A stretch of DNA of 6,858 bases, from positions 1-6,858 of the forward strand of contig RHFA01000131.1 in assembly GCA_003724275.1 (NCBI GenBank), written 5' to 3'. The stretch is from Thaumarchaeota archaeon S13. Lineage in GTDB: Archaea > Thermoproteota > Nitrososphaeria > Nitrososphaerales > Nitrosopumilaceae. The notes beneath the pieces are model-generated. The model saw only the letters and a program-made list of their open reading frames with translations, made no database searches and was not told where the DNA came from. Below, piece after piece: positions 1 to 5,503 of the stretch. Both the position numbers and the translations under genes were made by a program. Position 1 is the first letter of the stretch. Each line of letters starts with the position of its first letter.

Positions 1-415
1 CCGCCCTTGCGGCCCTCTTGCGATCGCGAATCTCGGCCTCTAGGCGCGCTATCTTGGCGCCTATCGAGTCGGCGCGCCGCATGGCCGAGCGCCTGCGGCC
101 CTTGCTGGCCGCGCCGCCGGCCTCTCGCCTCGCGGCCTCGAGCGCGGCCCTCTCGCGCGCCAGGCGCTCGCCGGCGGCCTCGATGAGTGCGTTGATCCTG
201 TCCCGGCGCTCGATGCCGCGGGCCAGCGACCCCGTCGCGTCGGCAAGCGTCTCGCGCGCGCCGCGCACGCGGCGCTCTATGGCCCGCAGGCCCGGCGAGG
301 AGCGGCGCAGCGCGTCGTGCTCCTTTTGCAGCCCGCGCCGCGCGCCTCGCAGCGCGGTCTCTGCGCGCGCGCCCCTCTTTTCTAGCCTCGCGGCGATCCT
401 GACTAGCCTCCCCAA
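1..415 (-). CDS. Coiled-coil protein of unknown function, partial (C-terminus off left edge)
   Basis: I do not recognise this gene. The minus-strand frame is open from about 535 down to the edge, and 138 residues are visible from a TTG at 415. The product is rich in Arg, Ala, Glu and Leu, with long helical stretches of charged and small residues and almost no aromatic residues. It starts LGRLVRIAARLEKRG and has segments such as GLRAIERRVRGARETL, RDRINALIEAAGERLA and KIARLEAEIRDRK, which fit a coiled coil. No signal peptide, membrane segment or catalytic motif is visible. The start is uncertain. A GTG at 475, with GAGGT at 488-492, and an ATG at 535 inside sufU are in the same frame. I prefer 415 because codons upstream of it look less coding-like (TTA, CAT, AGA and others). 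It lies 79 nt after sufU, beyond a palindrome, so it may be read from the suf transcript or from its own promoter. The opposite-strand open frame over the same bases looks like an antisense shadow. Confidence 0.6.
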   Translation of the reverse strand, partial: MGRLVRIAARLEKRGARAETALRGARRGLQKEHDALRRSSPGLRAIERRVRGARETLADATGSLARGIERRDRINALIEAAGERLARERAALEAARREAGGAASKGRRRSAMRRADSIGAKIARLEAEIRDRKRAARA

Positions 416-466
416 CTCTGGCCCATGCGCGGGCGCGCCTGCGCTTAAGTGGCGGTTATGACGATC

Positions 467-486
467 TCTTGACACGCGTGTAAAGA
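467..486. promoter_or_regulatory. Near-perfect 20-bp palindrome downstream of sufU
   Basis: Nine of the ten base pairs across the centre match; the only mismatch is G471 against A482. The core at 472-481 is the perfect palindrome ACACGCGTGT. It begins 9 nt past the sufU stop. Read on the minus strand, its left arm contains TTTCTTTACA (488-479), which is a T-rich tract or a weak TATA-like element. It could be an operator for a dimeric regulator of the coiled-coil gene, or an RNA hairpin (8-nt arms, CGCG loop) that stabilises or ends the suf transcript. The sequence alone does not decide between these. Confidence 0.55.
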
Positions 487-494
487 AACCTCGC

Positions 495-926
495 CTAGTA
501 GAGGCCGGCGGCCTCCTCCTTGAGGGACTCGGCATCGGGGTGGCTTGCGGCGATGTGCTTGTAGAGCGCAAACTTGAGTATCTTGAGGGAGAGGAGCGCG
601 CACTTTATGCGGACCGCCTGCAGGTGCTCAAGGCCCAGCTCGGAGAGCAGGTCGCCCTTTTGGATCTCGCGAATCTCGCCTATGGGCTTGCCCTTTGCCA
701 TCTCTGTGAGGACAGACGAGCATGCCATGCAGATCGCGCACCCCTGCCCGCGGAACTTTATGTCCGAGAGCGTGTCGCCGTCGAACTTGAGGTCCATGTC
801 GAGGCTGTCGCCGCACAGCGGGTTGGAGTCGTGGTGCGTCACGTCCGGCCCGTCTATGGCCCCAAAGTTTACGGGGTTGCGCGAATAGTCTATGATCATC
901 TCGTGGTATATGTCCGTGCTAGCCAA
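495..926 (-). CDS. sufU: SufU/IscU-family sulfur-acceptor or scaffold protein
   Basis: This is an IscU-fold protein of 143 residues that accepts persulfide sulfur from SufS and passes it to the SufBD scaffold, or acts as a scaffold itself. The family Cys/Asp ligands are present: C38 and D40 in NPLCGD, C63 in GQGCAICMAC, and C109 in RIKCALLSLK. Two more cysteines, C66 and C69, sit beside C63. The residue before C109 is Lys, as I recall for SufU, while IscU has His there. The C63-C109 spacing of 46 residues is close to IscU and shorter than in Bacillus SufU. I chose TTG at 926 because it keeps MASTDIYHEMIIDYSRNP, the usual family N-terminus, and a GAGG lies 10 nt upstream (937-940). The start overlaps the end of sufS by 8 nt, which suggests coupled translation. 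ATG at 899 is the fallback start and would remove nine conserved-looking residues. It is the last gene of the visible operon. Confidence 0.92.
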   Translation of the reverse strand: MASTDIYHEMIIDYSRNPVNFGAIDGPDVTHHDSNPLCGDSLDMDLKFDGDTLSDIKFRGQGCAICMACSSVLTEMAKGKPIGEIREIQKGDLLSELGLEHLQAVRIKCALLSLKILKFALYKHIAASHPDAESLKEEAAGLY

Positions 927-2163
927 CCTTGAACGTCCTCGCGACCTTTTGGAGGGACGCGACGAGCGCGTCAATGTCGGCCTCCGTGTTGTATATGTAA
1001 AAGCTCGCGCGCGACGTCGCCGCGACGCCGAGGCGCTCCATGAGGACCTGCGCGCAGTGGTGGCCCGAGCGCATCGCTATGCCCTCGCCGTCGACGATCT
1101 GCGCGACGTCATGCGGGTGGACGTCGTGAAAGTTGAACGATATGACGCTCCCGCGCCTCGAGATGTCCGGCGTGCCGTATATGCGCAGGCCGCGGACCGC
1201 CGAGAGGGCCTCCATCGCGCGCCTTGTCAGGGCCTCGCCGTGCGCGTGGACGCGGGCCATGCCGATCCCCTCGAGGTAGCGAATCGCCGCGCCGAGGCCG
1301 ACCGTCGCGGCTATGCCCGGCGTGCCGGCCTCAAACTTGTAGGGCACGTCGTTCCACGTCGACTCTTGCCTGTGGACCTCGCGTATCATGTCGCCGCCGC
1401 CGTGGAACGGGTCCATCGACTCGAGCGTCTCGCGGCGCGCCCAGAGCACGCCAATGCCCGTGGGCGCGAGCATCTTGTGGCCAGAGAACGCGAAAAAGTC
1501 GCAGCCGAGCGACCCCACGTCGACGGACATGTGCGGGACCGCCTGCGCGGCGTCGACGAGCGTCATCGCGCCGGCGGCGCGGCACATGGATATGATCCTC
1601 CTCGCGTCAGAGACGGTCCCGAGCACGTTGGACATTAGGCTGAACGCGACGAGCCTCACGCGGCCAGTCGACAGGTGGCGCTCGAGGTCGGCGAGGACGA
1701 GCTCGCCATTGTCGTCAATGTTGACGTACTCTAGCCTGGCCCCGCGCTCGCGCGCGAGCATCTGCCAGGGGACGATGTTGCTGTGGTGCTCGTACTCGGT
1801 CGTGACTATGATGTCGCCGGCGCCGACGTTCCTGCGCCCCCAAGAGTGCGCGACGAGGTTTATCGCCTCCGTCGTGCCGCGCACAAAGACAATCTCGCGC
1901 GAGTCAGCCGCGCCGATAAAGCGCGCCGCGGCCCCGCGCACGCCCTCATAGGCGGCCGTGGCCTCCTCGGCGAGCTCATAGACGGCCCTGTGCACGTTGG
2001 CGTTGCCGCCCTCATAGTACCCGCGGACCGCGTCGATGACCTGCCGCGGCTTTTGGCTAGTCGCCGCGCTGTCAAGGTAGACGAGCCGCCTCCCCCCGCG
2101 CACGGTCCTCTCGAGTATGGGAAAGTCGGCCCTGACGTCAAGGGCGGCCTGCGCTGCCTGCAC
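919..2163 (-). CDS. sufS: Cysteine desulfurase SufS (group II, PLP-dependent)
   Basis: SufS converts L-cysteine to L-alanine and leaves a persulfide on its active-site cysteine, which supplies sulfur for Fe-S cluster assembly in the cytoplasm. The protein has 414 residues, normal for the family. H126 in TEYEHHSN should stack on the PLP ring, D204 and Q207 in LVDAAQAV contact it, and K230 in FAFSGHKMLAPTG forms the Schiff base. C370 in RSGHHCAQ is the catalytic cysteine, and R385 in TSRASFYIYN should bind the substrate carboxylate. A GTG start at 2163 is well supported. The in-frame TGA of the Rieske gene stands just 3 nt upstream, and GGAGG at 2172-2176 gives a Shine-Dalgarno with 8-nt spacing. 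The stop overlaps the TTG start of sufU, the expected partner. HHCA and the overall N-terminus (FPILERTVRGGRRLVYLDSAATSQKP) favour SufS over the IscS/NifS group. Confidence 0.96.
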   Translation of the reverse strand: MQAAQAALDVRADFPILERTVRGGRRLVYLDSAATSQKPRQVIDAVRGYYEGGNANVHRAVYELAEEATAAYEGVRGAAARFIGAADSREIVFVRGTTEAINLVAHSWGRRNVGAGDIIVTTEYEHHSNIVPWQMLARERGARLEYVNIDDNGELVLADLERHLSTGRVRLVAFSLMSNVLGTVSDARRIISMCRAAGAMTLVDAAQAVPHMSVDVGSLGCDFFAFSGHKMLAPTGIGVLWARRETLESMDPFHGGGDMIREVHRQESTWNDVPYKFEAGTPGIAATVGLGAAIRYLEGIGMARVHAHGEALTRRAMEALSAVRGLRIYGTPDISRRGSVISFNFHDVHPHDVAQIVDGEGIAMRSGHHCAQVLMERLGVAATSRASFYIYNTEADIDALVASLQKVARTFKVG

Positions 2164-2166
2164 GCC

Positions 2167-2505
2167 TCACGCCTCCACATAGACGGAGTCGCCGTCTATT
2201 TTTGCGGGGTACACCGCCACGGGCCGCTCGGCCGGCGGGTTTAGCGGCACGCCGCGGCCCAGCTCAAAGACCGAGAGGTGCAGCGGGCAGCGGATGCCCG
2301 GCTCGCCGCCGGGGCCTGCCCCCGGCGCGACAAAGCCGCCGGAGAGGTCCGCGTCGGCATGCGTGCATGCCGCGTCGGCGGCGTAGACCCTGTCGCCCTC
2401 GCGCAGTATGACCATGCGGCGGCCGGCGCACGTGACTGCCGTGGGCGAGCCTTCGGCGGCCTCGCCGGTCCCGCATGCCCTGGTCCATTCCGCCACGCCG
2501 CGCAT
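2167..2505 (-). CDS. Rieske-type [2Fe-2S] ferredoxin inside the suf operon
   Basis: This small soluble protein of 112 residues has one Rieske domain. C47 and H49 (CTH) and C73 and H76 (CPLH) are the ligands of a [2Fe-2S] cluster. There is no signal peptide or membrane segment, so it resembles the ferredoxin components of ring-hydroxylating oxygenases more than bc1-type Rieske proteins. Two things are unusual. The ligand pairs are 23 residues apart, against about 15-17 in the family as I know it, with the extra length in a Gly/Pro-rich loop (APGAGPGGEPG). Also, Leu rather than the common Gly follows the second His. ATG at 2505 shares its A with the sufD stop (TGATG), so translation is probably coupled to sufD. 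Actinobacterial suf operons also carry a Rieske ferredoxin after sufD. A role as electron donor for persulfide or cluster chemistry is inferred from position only. A longer open frame reaching back over sufD in this phase is an overlap artefact. Confidence 0.9.
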   Translation of the reverse strand: MRGVAEWTRACGTGEAAEGSPTAVTCAGRRMVILREGDRVYAADAACTHADADLSGGFVAPGAGPGGEPGIRCPLHLSVFELGRGVPLNPPAERPVAVYPAKIDGDSVYVEA

Positions 2506-3911
2506 CACCTGTACTTGTAGTGCTGCTCTATCTCGGCGTTCTCGTTGTATCGCGTCTCCTCGACCTCGATGAACTTGCGCAGCTCCTCGTCGCTGTTTAT
2601 CTTGAGCTCGCGGCCGTCCCACTTTGACTCGACGAGAGATGCAATCCACGCGCGGACCTCGTAGGACATCTTGCGCGAGAGCGGCTCGAGGAACCCCTCG
2701 ACTATGGTCCTCTCGGCCTCGGCGCGGCTCATGCACCTTGCCTGCAGGTAAAAGAGCTGCTCCTCGTCGATCTGCGCGACGGACGCCGAGTGCGTCGCCT
2801 TTACGTCGTTGGTCGCGATCTCGAGGCCGGGTATCGAGTCGGACTTTGCGTCCGGATCCAGCAGTATCGAGCGGCCCGAGAGGTACGAGCTTGACTTTGA
2901 GGCGCCCTCGCGTATGCGTATCATGCCCTTGAAGAGCGAGCGTGACTTGCCGCGCAGTATGGACTTTTCTGTAACGCGGCCCTCTGTTGACGGCGCGTCG
3001 TGGTTGATGCACGCCTGGATGTCAAAGGACTGCTCGCCGCTGCCAAAGGCGACCTCCGAGTCCGAGACGGAGGCGCCCTGCCCGACGAGGTCATAGTCTA
3101 TGCGGTAGCGCGAGAGGGCCGTGCCAAAGAGGCCGAGGTACCAGTTTACCGTCGCGTCGCGCTCGATGCGCGCGCGGCGCGTCGAAAAGTTGAGCGCGCC
3201 GGCGCCCATCATCTGCAGCGTCGTCACGTCAAGGCGCGCGCCGGCCCCGACGGACGACGTGAGGAGCTCCATGTGGGCCTGCCCGTCGGCGCCGTCTGGC
3301 GAGTAGAGCTCCTGCACTACAGTCGCCCTGCTCGACTCGCCGGCGATGATGACGTTGCGCGCTATGGACGACGAGCCGCCCTCCGGGAGGCAGGAGACGA
3401 GGTGTATCGGGCCGCCCGCGTCGGCGCCGGCCGGCACGTGGACGACGACGCCCGAGTCAAAGGCCGCCGTGTTTAGCGCAGTAAAGCGGTCCTCGGCGTG
3501 GTCGACGGACTCGAGCGCGGGCCGGACGGTCCCCTCGCACGAGGATATCGCCTCGCCGATGGGCGCGACCCTCACGCCGGCGGCCTCGGCGGCCCCCGTG
3601 ACGCGGATCGCCTCGACGCGCGAGCCGACGAGGGCCGCGTACGGCGTGCCGGCAGACTCTAGCTCGGCGAGGCGCGCGCGGGCCGCGGCCGGCACGCCGC
3701 TCGGCTCGGCCGTGTCGAGGACGACCGTCTCGGGGTCCATCCTCTTGGCGTCAGTATAGTGCGCGTATAGGGACGAGGTCTCTAGCGGGAGCGACTTGTA
3801 GGCGGCCAGGGCCGAGCGGCGCAGGGCCGCGAGCCACCCCGGCTCGCGCCTCGAGGACGAGACGCCATCGACATGCTCGGTGCTGACTGACGAGAGCGCA
3901 AGCCTTGCCAA
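2505..3911 (-). CDS. sufD: Fe-S cluster assembly scaffold subunit SufD
   Basis: SufD is the partner of SufB in the SufBCD scaffold on which clusters are built. The protein has 468 residues. Its N-terminal part contains EPGWLAALRRSALAAYKSLPLE, the usual SufD helical start, followed by the beta-helix core and a C-terminal helical domain. H374 in KATHSASVAQIDEEQLFYL lines up, from memory, with E. coli SufD His360 at the cluster-building interface with SufB. The phrase DEEQLFYLQARCMSRAEAE is the SufB/SufD family signature. The start is TTG at 3911: an in-frame TAG lies immediately upstream, and no ATG or GTG occurs before the conserved EPGW segment. No good Shine-Dalgarno is visible. It sits 33 nt after sufB with no TATA box between, so it should share the sufB transcript. 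The extreme N-terminus (about residues 1-22) looks variable. Confidence 0.94.
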   Translation of the reverse strand: MARLALSSVSTEHVDGVSSSRREPGWLAALRRSALAAYKSLPLETSSLYAHYTDAKRMDPETVVLDTAEPSGVPAAARARLAELESAGTPYAALVGSRVEAIRVTGAAEAAGVRVAPIGEAISSCEGTVRPALESVDHAEDRFTALNTAAFDSGVVVHVPAGADAGGPIHLVSCLPEGGSSSIARNVIIAGESSRATVVQELYSPDGADGQAHMELLTSSVGAGARLDVTTLQMMGAGALNFSTRRARIERDATVNWYLGLFGTALSRYRIDYDLVGQGASVSDSEVAFGSGEQSFDIQACINHDAPSTEGRVTEKSILRGKSRSLFKGMIRIREGASKSSSYLSGRSILLDPDAKSDSIPGLEIATNDVKATHSASVAQIDEEQLFYLQARCMSRAEAERTIVEGFLEPLSRKMSYEVRAWIASLVESKWDGRELKINSDEELRKFIEVEETRYNENAEIEQHYKYR

Positions 3912-3944
3912 CTAGGAGCACGCCCCCGCTAGCGGCGCGGACAA

Positions 3945-5345
3945 CTAGCCCACCGACCCGTCCATCTCGAGCTTTATGAGCCGGTTGAGCTCGACGGCGT
4001 ACTCCATCGGCAGCTCCTTTGTGAACGGCTCCATGAACCCGTTTACGATCAGCGAGAGGGCCTCCTCCTCGGTAAACCCGCGCGTCATCAGGTAGAATAT
4101 CTGCTCGTCGCCTATCTTGCCGACCGTGGCCTCGTGCGTTATCGTCGCGTCCTCCTGGTCTATCTCCATGTAGGGGTATGTGTCCGTCTTTGACGTGTCA
4201 TCAAGGAGGAGCGCGTCGCAGCGAACCGTCGACTTTACGCCAGTCGCGCCCTTTGCCACCTTGAGGAGGCCGCGGTACGTCGAGCGGCCGTCGAGGCGGC
4301 TGACTGACTTTGACGTTATCTTTGAGGTCGTCTCGGGCGCGAGGTGAACCATCTTTGCGCCCGTGTCCTGGTGCTGGCCCTTGCCAGCAAAGGCTATCGA
4401 GAGCGTCTCGCCATAGGCGCGGCGGCCCATTAGGTATATGCCAGGATACTTCATCGTTATCTTGCTGCCAATGTTGCCGTCGATCCACTCGACCGTGGCC
4501 CCGTCATAGGCGTACGCGCGCTTTGTGACAAGGTTGTACACGTCGCTGCTCCAGTTCTGTATCGTCGTGTAGCGCAGCTTTGCGCCCTTGAGCGCGACGA
4601 GCTCGACTACGGCAGAGTGGAGCGACTCGGACGAGTAGACTGGCGCAGTGCAGCCCTCGATATAGTGGACCTCGGCCCCCTCGTCGGCGATGATAAGCGT
4701 GCGCTCGAACTGGCCAATGTTCTCGGCGTTGATGCGAAAGTAGGCCTGCAGGGGCATCTCGACCTTGACGCCTGGCGGGACATAGATGAACGACCCGCCG
4801 CTCCAGACGGCGCTGTTTAGCGCGGCAAACTTGTTGTCCTCGGGCGGGATTATCTTGCCAAAGTACTTTTTGAGTATCTCGGGCTGCTCCTTGAGCGCAG
4901 AGTCCGTGTCGAGGAACATGACGCCCTGCTTTGCAATGTCCTCGCGGAGGCTGTGGTAGACGACCTCGGACTCGTACTGCGCGCCGACGCCGGCGAGGAA
5001 CTTTTTCTCGGCCTCTGGTATGCCGAGCTTGTTGAACGTGTTCTTTATGTCATCGGGCACGTCGTCCCAGCTCTTCTCGGCCTTGTCCGAGGCCTTTGCG
5101 TAATAGTAGATGTTCTGAAAGTCGATCGTGCTCAGGTCGGCCCCCCACGTTGGCATGGGCCGCTTCATGAACGCCTCGTACGATCGCAGGCGAAAGTCGA
5201 GCATCCACTGCGGCTCGTCCTTCATCTTGCTGATGCTAGTCACGACGTCCTTTGAGAGGCCCTTCTTGCTCAGGTGGACATAGAGGTCCGTAGAGTCCTT
5301 AAAGTCGTACTTTGAATAGTCCATCTCTAGCGGCTCTGTGGCCAT
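3945..5345 (-). CDS. sufB: Fe-S cluster assembly scaffold subunit SufB
   Basis: SufB is the core scaffold subunit that receives sulfur and holds the nascent cluster together with SufD and the ATPase SufC. From ATG 5345 the protein has 466 residues, a normal length. Motifs in order are EPQWMLDFRLRSYEAF near the N-terminus, PPEDNKFAALNSAVWSGGSF, YIEGCTAP with C232, TTIQNW with Q263 and W265, VRCDALLLDD with C376, and THEATVGKIGDEQIFYL with H404 and E405. By remembered alignment, C232, C376, H404 and E405 correspond to E. coli Cys254, Cys405, His433 and Glu434. The preceding E. coli Glu432 is Thr403 here. A GTG two codons upstream (5351) would give MPMATEP; I prefer ATG 5345 because the TATA box centre lies about 28 nt upstream, which fits a leaderless mRNA. 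It is the first gene of the suf operon. The C-terminus ELNRLIKLEMDGSVG matches what I remember of thaumarchaeal SufB. Confidence 0.96.
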   Translation of the reverse strand: MATEPLEMDYSKYDFKDSTDLYVHLSKKGLSKDVVTSISKMKDEPQWMLDFRLRSYEAFMKRPMPTWGADLSTIDFQNIYYYAKASDKAEKSWDDVPDDIKNTFNKLGIPEAEKKFLAGVGAQYESEVVYHSLREDIAKQGVMFLDTDSALKEQPEILKKYFGKIIPPEDNKFAALNSAVWSGGSFIYVPPGVKVEMPLQAYFRINAENIGQFERTLIIADEGAEVHYIEGCTAPVYSSESLHSAVVELVALKGAKLRYTTIQNWSSDVYNLVTKRAYAYDGATVEWIDGNIGSKITMKYPGIYLMGRRAYGETLSIAFAGKGQHQDTGAKMVHLAPETTSKITSKSVSRLDGRSTYRGLLKVAKGATGVKSTVRCDALLLDDTSKTDTYPYMEIDQEDATITHEATVGKIGDEQIFYLMTRGFTEEEALSLIVNGFMEPFTKELPMEYAVELNRLIKLEMDGSVG

Positions 5346-5369
5346 CGGCACGCGGCGCGCCGCCGTTGC

Positions 5370-5377
5370 TATAAATA
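5370..5377 (-). promoter_or_regulatory. Archaeal TATA box of the sufB operon
   Basis: The minus strand reads CTATTTATAG over 5378-5369, an AT-rich island in a very GC-rich region and close to the archaeal TATA consensus. Its centre is about 28 nt from the ATG at 5345, so transcription would begin at or very near the start codon, giving a leaderless message, as is common in archaea. No clear purine-rich BRE is visible just upstream; the bases there read CCTATC on the coding strand. Confidence 0.65.
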
Positions 5378-5417
5378 GATAGGGAAAGATAGGCGAGACT
5401 AATCTACGCGTGAATTC

Positions 5418-5442
5418 CAGTGTGCTGGATCAGTGTCGTGGA
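5418..5442. repeat. 12-bp imperfect direct repeat upstream of the sufB promoter
   Basis: CAGTGTGCTGGA (5418-5429) and CAGTGTCGTGGA (5431-5442) match at 10 of 12 positions and are offset by 13 bp. The first copy also lies in a short inverted repeat, TCCAG-TGTG-CTGGA (5416-5429; the outer T5416 is part of the arm). The pair sits about 40-70 bp upstream of the TATA box, where an archaeal activator or repressor could bind. Regulatory function is inference. Confidence 0.4.
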
Positions 5443-5468
5443 AGGCACGCCTGCAGGCCATGCCCCGC

Positions 5469-5502
5469 GCGTGATCGCAGCGGCAAGGCGTGATCGCAGC
5501 GG
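5469..5502. repeat. Two tandem 15-bp direct repeats between hemD and sufB
   Basis: The 15-mer GCGTGATCGCAGCGG occurs at 5469-5483 and again, identically, at 5488-5502, with a period of 19 bp. The second copy ends 1 bp short of the hemD stop codon complement (5504). An 11-bp part of it, TGATCGCAGCG, occurs a third time at 5540-5550 inside the end of hemD. The repeats may be regulator sites or a small iterated element. Confidence 0.6.
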
Positions 5503-5503
5503 T

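Noticed and set aside
18..461. 147-residue plus-strand open frame over the left end
   Set aside because: It is Ser/Arg/Ala-rich with no recognisable motif and mirrors the minus-strand coiled-coil frame, which has better coding character and the same strand as all neighbours.
892..1638. Long plus-strand open frame antisense to sufS
   Set aside because: sufS is certain in the opposite strand; long antisense frames are expected where third positions are very GC-rich.
2506..3012. Upstream extension of the Rieske gene to an ATG-like start at 3012
   Set aside because: The extension lies entirely inside sufD in another phase and is rich in Arg and Pro without motif; the ATG at 2505 fits the Rieske domain and the TGATG junction.
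3000..3476. Plus-strand open frame antisense to sufD
   Set aside because: Same reason: a shadow of a well-supported gene, with composition typical of antisense translation and no domain signal.
5354..5361. GGCGCGCC palindrome just upstream of sufB
   Set aside because: The same 8-mer occurs elsewhere in the window (for example at 71-78) and is expected in such GC-rich sequence.
5412..5428. GAATTCCAGTGTGCTGG resembles the EcoRI/BstXI segment of common cloning vectors
   Set aside because: From memory only the partly symmetric 12-mer matches, its orientation relative to the EcoRI site is wrong, and flanking bases are not vector-like. Chance is more likely; a vector screen would settle it.
5399..5461. 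20-residue minus-strand small ORF in the hemD-sufB gap (starts MACRRAFHD)
   Set aside because: It ends upstream of the TATA box, has no ribosome binding site or leader-peptide feature, and is no longer than chance would give.
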